64,000 bases of DNA from an uncultured Prevotella sp. (GCA_900315955.1 ONBC01000027.1:1-64000), one strand, 5' to 3'; counted from the stretch's first letter, positions 1-9,176 are shown. A program made the numbers and translations. The notes: generated by a model from the letters alone, not told the origin.

Positions 1-244
1 GCGGACGGTACAGGGTGTTCCATGCCGTAGAACCCGTATAGTTCGACTGTGCCGGCGATGTCTGCACAGCCGTGAAGCCGGCATCCTTGATACTTTGCAA
101 CGATGCCTGTATGTCCGTATACTTCCAGTCAAAGCAGTGGAGGATTGTTCCCTGCCGGATGGTTTCCATCTGGGCGAATGTAGCGCCCTGCCAAAAGAGC
201 ATGAGCGCAAAGAGAATACCGAGTCTTCTGAAAATCTTCTTCAT
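1..244 (-). CDS. Secreted GH13 alpha-amylase, N-terminal fragment cut by window edge
   Basis: The minus strand is open from an ATG at 244 down to base 1, giving 81 codons with no stop, so the gene continues beyond the window. It begins with a signal peptide (MKKIFRRLGILFALMLFWQG) ending near a FAQ cleavage site. Next come HCFDWKYTDIQ and DAGFTAVQTSPAQ, which match the first beta-alpha units of a GH13 amylase barrel. Catalytic residues lie outside the window. It sits 36 bp downstream of the larger amylase gene on the same strand, so the two are probably co-transcribed for starch breakdown outside the cytoplasm. The family call rests on this short N-terminal region only. Confidence 0.8.
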   Translation of the reverse strand, partial: MKKIFRRLGILFALMLFWQGATFAQMETIRQGTILHCFDWKYTDIQASLQSIKDAGFTAVQTSPAQSNYTGSTAWNTLYRP

Positions 245-280
245 TTCCGTTTTTTTATTATAGGTTTCTATTCGTTGTGC

Positions 281-3200
281 TTATCTTACGACATACTTCT
301 TACCGTTAATGATGTATATGCCGGCCTTCAGTATGAAGTACGCAGCGTCAAGACTTCCCACCCGTGCGGCAACACGCCCGTTGAGGTCGTAAACGGTCAG
401 CAAGCCAGTCTTATAGGTTGTCGCCGGTCTGATGCCGTTAGTTATTCCCTGTTTTGTATAGTATCCTCCATTATTGAAAGCGAATGTAGAGGTCTGGTTC
501 TCACCATTGCCGTTGTTATTCCAAATGATGTTGGCAGGCATGTCGGTGAGCGTTCCAGTGTACGTCCATTCCCATATATCATACCCCTCGGCAGTCTTTA
601 TATTCAGCTTGACGGCCTTGTCTCCGGGCCATTCTGTAGTGTTGTAGCTTACCTTGTCTGACCATACCCATGCGTGTACATCGGTCCATCCGCAGTTGTC
701 AATAAAGTATGCGTGAATATTCTGGCTGTCAGCTTTCGTGTAGGTGGCGGTCTTCACGTCCGATACCTTTCCATCCTTCAGTGCCCCCACCTTTAGAGTT
801 GTCGTGGAAGTAAAGGTGAAGGTCTTTGAGCCCTCGAATGTGCTGCTGCCTGCATTCGGCTCCGTACCGTCGGTGGTGTACACCCCCGTTGCGTTCTTAA
901 CGGTAGCGGTGACAGATATGTTGTCCTTGAATGTCGTTGACCCTTCGGAAAGCGTAACGCTTATGGCTTCCGGGTTTGCAGCAACCTCATGATCCCAAGT
1001 GCCGTCAATATAGTATCCGTGGTTCTTGTAAACCAGATCCGCACTCTGACCGCTTCCTGCCGGTACGAAGATAACATTGGCAGGCATTGATGTCTCGGTG
1101 CCGTCATAAGTCCACTTATAGATCTTTCTGCCATTGGCGTTCACACCCATATACTCCATGTTTGGCTTGCTGTTCCATTCACCGCCGGTGAAATTCTTGC
1201 TGGCGTTCCACACCCAGATGGCAACTGAGGATGCATCGGTCTCATAGAAAACACTCTTCTCGTCATCGGCGACAGAAGGTGTGTATACGCCGACCTTCTT
1301 GTATGTCTGGCTTCCGGTCTTCTCCGCCGAGCCATCGGCAGGCGTTGCGCCCCATGTAACGGTGTATGTAGTGCCGGCGGCATCGCCCTGTCCGATAGTG
1401 AATGACGTATCGCCGGTAACATCTACCCTCTGTCCACCGTTTATGCTGTACCATCCGCTTGTACAGTTGACCAGCGACAATTTTACCGTAAGGCTCTCGG
1501 CAGTGAACACAGAGGCAGCCGGTGAGAAACTGATGCCCGCCGTACCGACAGCATCGTCAGGTCCAATCCATTTCTCCGCCCCCTCGTCAGTTGCAAGGTC
1601 ACTGTTATCCGCAGAGGCGGCAGTCGACGCATAGAGGAATGGTCCGTCATCACCAATCTTCCCAGGTCCGTTGAGCACGTAGACGCGTGCATTTCCCTGG
1701 TTTGTCGGACATGAGACCGTGAGAGTTCCGTTCGTAACAGTCTTTGAGTCGCCCGTTACACAGTCAGTGTATGTACCATTCGGGATGTTTGAGAACGTAG
1801 CAGTCCCCGCCTGCTGTGCCACACACACGTAACTGTTCTCTCCATTGGCATTGTATGCCTTCGACCATGCCCACCCGGAGGTGCTCGTCTGTTTTGCGTA
1901 TTGTCCTTTTCTGAGAGCCGGGACAGCCTGGCGTATTCTGTTCAGACGCTCCAAGTGCTTGGCCAACGGGTGGTTGAGGGTCTTGGCGACCTGCCCTGTG
2001 GCGGTGAACACGCCGAAGTCGGTAGCGGTGACGCTACCCTCGAGGTTCTGTCCGAAATATGCACGGCCGGTATCAGAGAGCGGTCCGTTAGGACCGTTGT
2101 CAATTTTCTTTCCTGCCTGGAATTCCACCTCCGAGCCATAATAAAGGCAAGGGATGCCGCGGAAGAGGAACATCCACGTGAGGTTCTCCGCCCATTGGTT
2201 CGTACCGCCGGAGAATCGGATGCCGTCGCTCGGCTGCGGACCATAGTCATGGGAGTCGACATAAACGACATTCCATGTGGCATCATTGTACTTATTATCC
2301 TCATCGGTCATTCCCCATACGGAGCCTACACTTGTGAAGTTGTAATGTACCGGGAAGTCTATGACATTGAACCCTGACGACTGGGAGTAATCAGGTGTAT
2401 GGTAAGCCCCGTTCACAAGCCATGCGTTGTTGCTCGTTCCCTTCTGCGCGTCGTCTTTAGTGCATGTAACCATGTTGCCCAGCGGTTCGGCACCCTCCTT
2501 AACGGTCTGGCCTGCCCACCAGGAAGCATCGTAGTTCTTCCATTCATTCTGAAGCGTTGAACTGGACTTCCATGTGTAGTAGTAAGGCGAGAGAATAGGC
2601 TGGTCGCGATAGGTCACCCCTCCATAACGCGCACACACCTCTCCAAACATATAGAAAGGAGCCGGTGTTTTCTGTCCTGCTAACAACCGCTTTGAAGCGT
2701 ATTTCTCTCCTAAAGCTTTGAACTTCGGAATGAATGCCGTGTTGAATGTCAGCGGAGAGATATGTCCGGATGTGTCGATGCGAAAGCCGTCGACGCCCAT
2801 CTTAATGAACTTCTCGTAACACTGTATGAGGTATTCGTCGACAGCAGGGTTCTCAGTGTTCAAGTCCACACAGTCGCCGGCGATCTGTCCCCACCACCGT
2901 GTAAGCTCGTCCCAGTTCCATGCGTTTCCCACGTGATGCCAGTAGTTGTTCTTGTCATGGTTCTGGCCGTCGGTGTTCTTCATCAGTGCGAGGCGTGCCT
3001 GATACTGGGCAGCACCTTCTTCCTCTAAGTAACCGGAAGGAAGAACATCATAGTTTGGCTGCATGCATACATCTATTGCAGCCTGGTTGCGTATATCCTG
3101 GTCGCGGGAGAACTCCGGCATGAGCTTTGCCTCGCCGAAGTTTCCGGTGTGGTTGAGCACTATGTCAAGGATAATCTTTATGCCCTTGGCATGAGCGGCG

Positions 3201-3634
3201 TTGATAAGTTCCTGGAACATCTCGTCGCCCGTCTTCCCGGCATCCTCACCGGTAATGCCCTGGTAACGGCAGTCCACCTTCGAGAAATCCATGGCATGAT
3301 ATCCATGATAGTCGTACCCCGAGGCATTCTGCACCACCGGCGTAATCCAAATAGCGGTAAATCCAAGTGCTTTAATGTAATCGAGACGGTCGATGAGTCC
3401 TCGGAAGTCACCACGCCAGCATGGATCCTTCGTGTTGACTTGCGATGCCTGGTTGTCCCAGCAGAGCACGTTGTTGCCTGGATCACCGTCATAAAAACGG
3501 GTAGTAAGGACAAAATATATGCTCTCGTCGCGGAAGTCTGTTCGGCCGCCTACAAAGCTGTCAGCCATCATGCCCTGACTGAAGAGCAGAGCAGAGAGTG
3601 CCAGGGTGGCGACCTGTCGTGTAAAGTGTTTCAT
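281..3634 (-). CDS. Multidomain secreted GH13 alpha-amylase with starch-binding modules and type IX secretion domain
   Basis: This 1117-residue extracellular amylase should hydrolyse alpha-1,4 glucans. A signal peptide covers about residues 1-24. GH13 motifs are intact: DIVLNH at 157-162, GFRID with nucleophile D287, the acid/base E332 in FGEV, and SHD at 461-463. Two aromatic-rich modules (about 785-880 and 970-1065, each with a VWxW-like core and a later NxGYY-type segment) resemble CBM26 starch-binding domains. A chitobiase-C-like Ig segment (about 885-965) separates them. The last 45 residues (LLTVYDLNGRV ... GIYIINGKKYVVR) are a typical type IX secretion sorting domain, so the enzyme is likely surface-attached or released. 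It is followed 36 bp later by a second amylase. Starch specificity is inferred from the modules. Confidence 0.92.
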   Translation of the reverse strand: MKHFTRQVATLALSALLFSQGMMADSFVGGRTDFRDESIYFVLTTRFYDGDPGNNVLCWDNQASQVNTKDPCWRGDFRGLIDRLDYIKALGFTAIWITPVVQNASGYDYHGYHAMDFSKVDCRYQGITGEDAGKTGDEMFQELINAAHAKGIKIILDIVLNHTGNFGEAKLMPEFSRDQDIRNQAAIDVCMQPNYDVLPSGYLEEEGAAQYQARLALMKNTDGQNHDKNNYWHHVGNAWNWDELTRWWGQIAGDCVDLNTENPAVDEYLIQCYEKFIKMGVDGFRIDTSGHISPLTFNTAFIPKFKALGEKYASKRLLAGQKTPAPFYMFGEVCARYGGVTYRDQPILSPYYYTWKSSSTLQNEWKNYDASWWAGQTVKEGAEPLGNMVTCTKDDAQKGTSNNAWLVNGAYHTPDYSQSSGFNVIDFPVHYNFTSVGSVWGMTDEDNKYNDATWNVVYVDSHDYGPQPSDGIRFSGGTNQWAENLTWMFLFRGIPCLYYGSEVEFQAGKKIDNGPNGPLSDTGRAYFGQNLEGSVTATDFGVFTATGQVAKTLNHPLAKHLERLNRIRQAVPALRKGQYAKQTSTSGWAWSKAYNANGENSYVCVAQQAGTATFSNIPNGTYTDCVTGDSKTVTNGTLTVSCPTNQGNARVYVLNGPGKIGDDGPFLYASTAASADNSDLATDEGAEKWIGPDDAVGTAGISFSPAASVFTAESLTVKLSLVNCTSGWYSINGGQRVDVTGDTSFTIGQGDAAGTTYTVTWGATPADGSAEKTGSQTYKKVGVYTPSVADDEKSVFYETDASSVAIWVWNASKNFTGGEWNSKPNMEYMGVNANGRKIYKWTYDGTETSMPANVIFVPAGSGQSADLVYKNHGYYIDGTWDHEVAANPEAISVTLSEGSTTFKDNISVTATVKNATGVYTTDGTEPNAGSSTFEGSKTFTFTSTTTLKVGALKDGKVSDVKTATYTKADSQNIHAYFIDNCGWTDVHAWVWSDKVSYNTTEWPGDKAVKLNIKTAEGYDIWEWTYTGTLTDMPANIIWNNNGNGENQTSTFAFNNGGYYTKQGITNGIRPATTYKTGLLTVYDLNGRVAARVGSLDAAYFILKAGIYIINGKKYVVR

Positions 3635-3695
3635 GTATGGTGTTTTTAAGTGAAGATATATGCTTGTGGAACCTAATACAACAGGTTTCCGGTTA

Positions 3696-3703
3696 CAAAG
3701 TTA
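3696..3703 (-). promoter_or_regulatory. Bacteroidota -7 box for the amylase genes
   Basis: The minus strand reads TAACTTTG about 60 bp upstream of the amylase ATG, matching the TAnnTTTG -7 consensus. No clear -33 box was found at the usual spacing. Confidence 0.5.
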
Positions 3704-3757
3704 AATCAAAAGCAAAATTGTTGCAGAAAATCAATCGAAATTTGTGCATGAAAACTT

Positions 3758-3907
3758 ATGCAAACGATTACAAGGAAAGAGCTCTGCAACAGCTTCGTGT
3801 TTGTTAACCTCTACGCCAACTACCGTGACACGATACTTGCCCGACTCGATGCCAATAACAAGCTGCTACAGGCGGCTGAACGATTAAAATTAGTATGGGG
3901 AAAATGA
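3758..3907 (+). other. 49-codon orphan reading frame, possible gene remnant
   Basis: A short frame with an ATG at 3758 and a TGA at 3905-3907 encodes a polar, helical peptide ending LLQAAERLKLVWGK. The helical tail loosely recalls the last helix of TolC-type proteins, but nothing else of such a gene is present and no promoter is seen. It lies just upstream of a truncated nuclease gene, so the whole stretch may be rearrangement debris. I do not recognise a function. Confidence 0.2.
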
Positions 3908-3936
3908 TATATTAATAATATAGAACAGATGATGAA

Positions 3937-4410
3937 ATGCAATATATTCTTTCTTACAGGTCTCTTGAGCTTAACAGCTGGGCCACGAAGTTGAAGAAGG
4001 CCTTGCATCATGGCAACCCCGATGTCTTCCGTGATCTGTTGAACGACTTTCTGGCCAGCATTTCCTATTCGGTGAGGGTGAGCAATGGCGAGCGGAGCCA
4101 TGAGCGGCAGTTCCAGTACACCGTCTATCTCATCATGCGTCTCATTGGCAGCACCCGTAACACCGTCTACCACGAGAAAGCCTCGTCGAAGGGTCGTGCC
4201 GACTGCGTGATAGAGACTCCGCGCTATGTCTACATCTTCGAGTGCAAGCTCGACCGCCCCGCCACAGAGGGCATGGCACAGATCGCTGACCGCGGCTATG
4301 CCGAACCCTACGCCCACGACGGCCGCACGGTCTACGCCATCGCCTGCTCCTTCTCATCCGAGACGGGGACGATCAGCGACTGGATGGTGAGACAGGAAGA
4401 GAGGGAGTAG
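3937..4410 (+). CDS. Truncated AAA-ATPase/PD-(D/E)XK nuclease family protein, nuclease half only
   Basis: The 157-residue product corresponds to the C-terminal nuclease domain (DUF1703-like, PD-(D/E)XK) of the common Bacteroidota AAA-ATPase-like proteins. Those are usually about 500 residues and carry an N-terminal P-loop ATPase half, which is absent here. The nuclease core looks intact: GRADCVIE supplies the Asp, and YIFECKLD the ExK pair. The upstream 300 bp contain no recognisable ATPase remnant. It may be a deletion derivative or a functional stand-alone domain. Function of the family is poorly established. The stop codon is followed after 13 bp by a 22-bp tandem repeat array. Confidence 0.7.
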   Translation: MQYILSYRSLELNSWATKLKKALHHGNPDVFRDLLNDFLASISYSVRVSNGERSHERQFQYTVYLIMRLIGSTRNTVYHEKASSKGRADCVIETPRYVYIFECKLDRPATEGMAQIADRGYAEPYAHDGRTVYAIACSFSSETGTISDWMVRQEERE

Positions 4411-4423
4411 ATACATGAGGTAC

Positions 4424-4560
4424 GATCGTGTCACATATGGGGCCGGATCGTGACACAACTGAGGCAGGATCGTGACACAACTGAGGCAGGATCGTGACAC
4501 AACTGAGGCAAGATCGTGACACAACTGAGGCAGGATCGTGACACGTATGTGAAAAGATCG
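4424..4560 (+). repeat. 22-bp tandem repeat array (left copy)
   Basis: GATC recurs exactly every 22 bp at 4424, 4446, 4468, 4490, 4512, 4534 and 4556. The four central units share GATCGTGACACAACTG followed by AGGCAG, with one G-to-A change. The first unit (GATCGTGTCACATATG...) and the last (GATCGTGACACGTATG...) diverge, as array ends often do. A second array of the same family lies at 63637-63772 in the opposite orientation. Confidence 0.95.
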
Positions 4561-4716
4561 CAAGACGGGCATGATGCGATGACAGGGATCAGAAAATAAA
4601 GCTGAATAATTACCAGGAAGCCTCCAAATAATAATAAATATTAATATTTCTCTCGCTGACCTCAGTGTTTCCGTAATACTAACCTCCCGGTAACTAAGTA
4701 TTTCCACAGAAACCGC

Positions 4717-4747
4717 TTGCGAGATTGGAAAAATTACAATACCTTTG
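4717..4747 (+). promoter_or_regulatory. Promoter for the DoxX gene
   Basis: TTGC at 4717-4720 and TACCTTTG at 4740-4747 are separated by 19 bp, fitting the Bacteroidota -33/-7 arrangement. The gene start is 28 bp further down. Confidence 0.65.
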
Positions 4748-4774
4748 CAACCGATAACAATAAAGAACAAAATT

Positions 4775-5197
4775 ATGACATTAGAAAAGGATTTTCTTCG
4801 CAACCAGGACTTAGGGTTGCTCGTGTTGAGAATAAGTGTGGGCGGGCTGTTGCTCTTCCACGGTGTTGCCAAACTGCTGCATGGTGTCGGCTTCATCGAA
4901 GGCATGTTAGCGGCGCTGGGGCTGCCCGGCTTCATCGCTTATGGCTGCCTCTTAGCAGAGCTCGTAGGTGCCGCTTTCATCCTTGTTGGTCTGTGGACGC
5001 GTGCTGCTTCTGCTGTGGTCGTGGGTAACATGCTTGTGGCGATCCTCATGGCGCATGGCGCGATGATCTTTAGCCTGGATCCGACGACCGGCGGTCTGGC
5101 CATTGAGGACCCTCTGTTGTTCCTCCTTGGTGCCCTCGCGCTCTGCTTCACGGGCGGCGGAAAATATGCCGTCACGAAAGGCAATCTGTTCAGTTAA
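4775..5197 (+). CDS. DoxX family membrane protein
   Basis: The 140-residue protein has four predicted membrane helices and the DoxX signature near its start (LGLLVLRISVGGLLLFHGVAKL). DoxX proteins are small quinone-related or redox-associated inner-membrane proteins whose exact role varies and is often unknown. I chose the ATG at 4775 (MTLEKDF) because a longer frame from 4745 would begin at or upstream of the expected transcription start of the 4717-4747 promoter. It appears monocistronic, with a long inverted repeat downstream. Confidence 0.85.
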   Translation: MTLEKDFLRNQDLGLLVLRISVGGLLLFHGVAKLLHGVGFIEGMLAALGLPGFIAYGCLLAELVGAAFILVGLWTRAASAVVVGNMLVAILMAHGAMIFSLDPTTGGLAIEDPLLFLLGALALCFTGGGKYAVTKGNLFS

Positions 5198-5267
5198 TGA
5201 GGGCGGAGCTCATTATATAGACTGCATATTATCATTATATAAACTGTATATTAGAAGTTCGGAAGTT

Positions 5268-5346
5268 CAGAAGGCCGGGCGTTCAGTCATATGCTTAAGT
5301 GTCTGTTAATCAAATACGTTAAGATGACTGAATACCCGGCCTTCTG
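5268..5346. repeat. Long imperfect inverted repeat downstream of DoxX
   Basis: Arms 5268-5290 and 5324-5346 (23 nt each) are complementary except at two positions, both within CGGGCGTTC versus its partner. They enclose a 33-nt AT-rich loop. Partial complementarity extends a further 8-10 bp outward (TTCGGAAG/CTTCCGGA). It could be a terminator, but the size and the lack of a T-run also fit a small interspersed repeat element. Confidence 0.75.
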
Positions 5347-5473
5347 TCTTCCGGATAACAGTCTCTATGCTTTTTATCTGGGAAGGTTGAGCCAAAGGAT
5401 AAGGCGGAGTGGAAAGGGCAGTCGCGTCCATGTTGTAATAATAATTAAAATTATATTAAATTGAAAGTTTTGC

Positions 5474-5504
5474 TTGTTGATAAGAAAGATTCTTCTTATA
5501 TTTG
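5474..5504 (+). promoter_or_regulatory. Promoter for the 5554 gene
   Basis: TTGT at 5474-5477 and TATATTTG at 5497-5504 are spaced 19 bp apart. The ATG at 5554 is 50 bp downstream, which argues against the in-frame TTG at 5461 as start. Confidence 0.65.
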
Positions 5505-5553
5505 CGAACTAAATATAAGAAGAAAACAATTAATCCTTTCATACCGCAACACA

Positions 5554-7458
5554 ATGAATACACCTTTACGCTCCATTGCCTTATCTATAGCAATAAGTTT
5601 CACGCTCTTATCAGGAGCCGCAACGCTCAAGAACCCTACCGTCAAGCAGGTCTTTAACTTTTCCAAGGCTGCGGGCACAAGCACGCAGGACATGGTCATT
5701 TATGGCGATACGGCCATCAGCTTCAGCGATGCCTTGAAGCAAGTCAGTCTCATCAGTCTTTCGCAGCACAAGCTGATTGGAACACTCTCTGCCACTGTCA
5801 GCACAGATGTGCACTGCAACACCGTTTCCTTTGGACCGAAATATGCGCCAACGGACAAGTTGCCACTCATTTATGTCACGCAATCCTCCAACAAGCATGC
5901 GACAAACGTCTACCGGGTGGAAGACAACCGTCTTGAGCTTATCCAGACCATCAGATTCATCGGAGCCAAGAACACCCTTACATGTTTTGACAGCGCCTCA
6001 AAGGATTATATGTACGTTATAGCATGGAACGGAAGCAGCGACCGCACGCCGAACATTTACAAAATCGCTACTCCGAGTACAAGCACAAGCACAAGCTCTG
6101 TCGATTTGTCGAAGGAAACTGATTTTTTCTCTATCTATTACGTCAATTCCTATGAGGTCATCCAAGGCGTTACCATCAAGGACGGGATGATGTATCAGAC
6201 CCGCGGCTATAAGAATGGCGGACAGCTGGCAGTCATCGACTTAAAGGAAAGAAAACCGGTCCAGCTCATCAGCCTGTTAAATAACGGATTCGAATACGAG
6301 CCGGAAGGCATTGATTTCCAGGGCGATAAGCTGTGGATATGCGACCAGCCCGGTAACCTCTTTGAGGTGCAGGAGCAGGAAGCCTTGAGACCCACGGAGA
6401 CAAAATCTGTGCGCACCCTCTCTTTCCCCGACGGATGGAGACAGAACTATGCACAAAATGGCAATGAAGGTTATTGGAGCAATGACTCCTGCAACGGCTA
6501 CACCAAGCCCTGGACAGCAGCCACACAGGATCTTGCCTATACGTTCACGATGGACAGCATCAACCATTATGGCAGCATGAACGACTGGAGTTTCGTGCGC
6601 ATAGGAAGAAAAGGGCATGCCAGCAAGGCATTCATCACCACAGACCAGCCTGTCAGTGAGTCCATATCAAGCGTCGTAGTCAACGTACAGAAATTCACGC
6701 AGCCCGACAAGGTGAAAAGCATCTATCTCGATGTGGCTTCCAATCCTGATTTTACAGACCGTCAGCGCATCGAGCTCGACAAGACGGCCTACACCACAGG
6801 GTATATGGTGTTCAACATCGCTAATCCCAAAGCTAACCAATACTACCGGCTTGTGTTCGACCTGAAAGCCGTTAATGCCAACGGCTCTATACAGTTCTCC
6901 CGCGTAAGCTTCTACACCAAGCCCTTCTCAGCGGAAAGCATCAAGAACACGCAGGACAAACCCTACACGGTCAGTGAGGCGTGCAAACTCTACGACAAGG
7001 GCGAGGGACTGCTCGACACCGTTTATGTTGCAGGTAAGGTTATCAGTGCTGAGGCAACGTTGGAGACAGGCACAGGAAAAGGAAAACCGAAGACCACGCG
7101 CGCTACTGCCTTTATCAGCGATGACGGCTCTTCGGCCTCGACGGTGCTGAAGGTCTACGACAGCGCGTTGTGGAAAAGTGGCGGCGATTATTCCGACGAC
7201 ACACGTAACGAGAATCTTGCCTCCGGCCGCAGCGTCATTTTCTATGGCACGTTGGCCAAGTGGCACAACACCTATGAGATAGGAACGGGTAGCTGGCTGG
7301 TGTCGTCAAGTGAATCTGCAGGGATAGCATCAATCTTCTGTCGCCAAAAGCAGGCGGCGGTGTATAATGTCCAGGGACAGAAAGTTGCAAAAGGGCTGGA
7401 TAAGCTTTCCGCTCCCGGCATCTATATCTCCGGTGGAAAGAAATACGTGGTAAAATAA
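5554..7458 (+). CDS. Type IX-secreted protein with propeller-like N-terminus and OB-like domain
   Basis: The 634-residue product starts with a signal peptide (MNTPLRSIALSIAISFTLLS). Residues about 25-290 have a repeated beta-rich pattern suggestive of a beta-propeller. About 480-600 (YTVSEACKLYDKGE, then VYVAGKVISAEATLE) resembles the DUF6359/OB-fold-like module found in Prevotella exported proteins. The C-terminus (AAVYNVQGQKVAKGL ... GGKKYVVK) is a type IX secretion sorting domain. I cannot assign an activity. The start was chosen from the signal peptide and the promoter at 5474-5504. The gene at 34524 shares the OB-like module and sorting domain. Confidence 0.8.
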   Translation: MNTPLRSIALSIAISFTLLSGAATLKNPTVKQVFNFSKAAGTSTQDMVIYGDTAISFSDALKQVSLISLSQHKLIGTLSATVSTDVHCNTVSFGPKYAPTDKLPLIYVTQSSNKHATNVYRVEDNRLELIQTIRFIGAKNTLTCFDSASKDYMYVIAWNGSSDRTPNIYKIATPSTSTSTSSVDLSKETDFFSIYYVNSYEVIQGVTIKDGMMYQTRGYKNGGQLAVIDLKERKPVQLISLLNNGFEYEPEGIDFQGDKLWICDQPGNLFEVQEQEALRPTETKSVRTLSFPDGWRQNYAQNGNEGYWSNDSCNGYTKPWTAATQDLAYTFTMDSINHYGSMNDWSFVRIGRKGHASKAFITTDQPVSESISSVVVNVQKFTQPDKVKSIYLDVASNPDFTDRQRIELDKTAYTTGYMVFNIANPKANQYYRLVFDLKAVNANGSIQFSRVSFYTKPFSAESIKNTQDKPYTVSEACKLYDKGEGLLDTVYVAGKVISAEATLETGTGKGKPKTTRATAFISDDGSSASTVLKVYDSALWKSGGDYSDDTRNENLASGRSVIFYGTLAKWHNTYEIGTGSWLVSSSESAGIASIFCRQKQAAVYNVQGQKVAKGLDKLSAPGIYISGGKKYVVK

Positions 7459-7632
7459 TGTTTTCGGAGCCTCACCCTTTCATATTGTCGTAGTTCCTTG
7501 CTCTTGTATTATTTCCGTTATCAGCAAGTTTAGTGTGCTTCTTTTCGTTTTCATGTCGATAAAATAGAAAAGAAGGAGAAATTCATGATTTTTTGGGGGG
7601 CATTGTGGCAAGCAGACATAGCTACCTCATCG

Positions 7633-9078
7633 TCAACAATTCTTTCGGATGATTCGCAGACTGACAAGGGCGCTGACAGCGCACAGCACGATGCCAGCAG
7701 TCCAATAGATGAGCGGACGGTCAAGAAAGGTGAGGGCATAAGCCAACAGTCCTATCGGCAGCTGAACGACGACGTTTCTTATCACGCGGCGAGAAACGTG
7801 AAAACCGTATCTGTACTTGGAAAAGGGGAGAATGAACCCAAGGTAGACGACGGTGGTCAGCGTGATGCCGGCACCAGTGCCGACCAGCCCGCAGCTTTGG
7901 AAGCCCACTATGACGGCTCCAACAAAGAGAATGGCGTAGACGGCTTGGATGAGAAGATACGACAGAGAGTCGCCCCGGGCAAGGGTGATATACTCGATCG
8001 GCACTTCCAAAGCGCGGAAATACATGGCTAAAACCACAATTTGTGCCATGCCCAATACCGGCATGAACTTGCCGCTGTAGAGAAGCGGGAGGATGATGGG
8101 CAGAAAGATGATGAAGGCCACTAACAGCGGGGAAACCACTAAGAATATCATTTCTATCTGCCGGTTGACCGTCGTATTGAAGGTGAATCCGAGATTGGGG
8201 ATGGCTGACAGCCGTGGGAAATAATCGGTGTCCATCGCTGAGAACACCATGCCCACATAGGTGAGGGTCATCATGATGCCGGCATTGTACAGCCCGACCA
8301 TGTCCAGCCCGGATACGTTGTTGAGATAGCTGCGTATCAGAAAGTTGGTACCAGAGGTGAAAATGGTGGCAGCCACAAAGGCGGTGCCGAGCTTTATCAT
8401 CCCTAAGCCGTCGTGAAGGAGGCTCTTGGAGAAGTTCAGACGAAGCGGATAGAGATGGTAGGACACGTGGACGGTGAGCAGAAACTGTATCAAGGCCATC
8501 ATCACCAGCGACGGCACGATGCCTTTCATACCCCAGAGATAATAGATGGGTACGGAGACGATCAGAGCTCCCACGATATTGTAGAAAGTAACCATGGCTA
8601 AGCGGCGGAGCTCGCGCACGGCTTTGATAATGGCAGTCTCGCCCAATGTCAGAAGGCTCAGACCCACGATGGGCGAAAGACAGATGAAGTGAAAGGTATG
8701 ACCGTTCCAGGAGAAGGTGAACCAACTGAGAAACGGACTCAGCACGATGCAGAGCACGGTACCCATCAAAGCCAACAACGCACACCAGCAGCGCACGACA
8801 CCGATGGTATGGGATATGCACTCCGTGTCGCCCCGGTCATAGGCTTGGGATATCTTCTGAACAGCACTCAGCCCTATGCCAAAGTTTGAAAGGTCGGAGA
8901 TAAGGCTGACGGTGGAGGTGAACAGCGACACAAGACCCATGCCGCCGGGACCGAGAATCAATGCCACAAGCTTGTTGCGTACCAGAGCTACGCCGATACT
9001 CATGGCCTGCACACCCCCAAAGAGACCGATGTACTTAAGAATATGGGAATAACTGTTGGTGTGTTCTTCTTTTGACAT
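7633..9078 (-). CDS. Wzx/MATE-like polysaccharide flippase
   Basis: This 481-residue polytopic protein (12-14 predicted helices) matches O-antigen/lipopolysaccharide translocases of the MOP superfamily. The N-terminal half carries VRNKLVALILGPGGMGLVSLF, typical of the first two helices of these flippases. It probably moves lipid-linked oligosaccharides across the inner membrane. No glycosyltransferases or polymerase lie next to it, so its substrate is unknown. It lies 98 bp downstream of the hybrid two-component regulator on the same strand and converges on the 5554 gene. A weak hairpin (AATAAAAC at 9085-9092, GTTTTATT at 9105-9112) lies in the gap. Confidence 0.88.
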   Translation of the reverse strand: MSKEEHTNSYSHILKYIGLFGGVQAMSIGVALVRNKLVALILGPGGMGLVSLFTSTVSLISDLSNFGIGLSAVQKISQAYDRGDTECISHTIGVVRCWCALLALMGTVLCIVLSPFLSWFTFSWNGHTFHFICLSPIVGLSLLTLGETAIIKAVRELRRLAMVTFYNIVGALIVSVPIYYLWGMKGIVPSLVMMALIQFLLTVHVSYHLYPLRLNFSKSLLHDGLGMIKLGTAFVAATIFTSGTNFLIRSYLNNVSGLDMVGLYNAGIMMTLTYVGMVFSAMDTDYFPRLSAIPNLGFTFNTTVNRQIEMIFLVVSPLLVAFIIFLPIILPLLYSGKFMPVLGMAQIVVLAMYFRALEVPIEYITLARGDSLSYLLIQAVYAILFVGAVIVGFQSCGLVGTGAGITLTTVVYLGFILPFSKYRYGFHVSRRVIRNVVVQLPIGLLAYALTFLDRPLIYWTAGIVLCAVSALVSLRIIRKNC

Positions 9079-9176
9079 AGCCTTAATAAAACGCTTCTGA
9101 GGCAGTTTTATTTTTCATTTGTGTCGAAAAAATCACCTTCCAATCAGATTAAGCCTTTGCTCAATTGGCTCAGCAG

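Noticed and set aside
4424..4560. CRISPR array reading of the 22-bp repeats
   Set aside because: The unit is continuous 22-bp tandem sequence with no unique spacers, and no cas genes are nearby.
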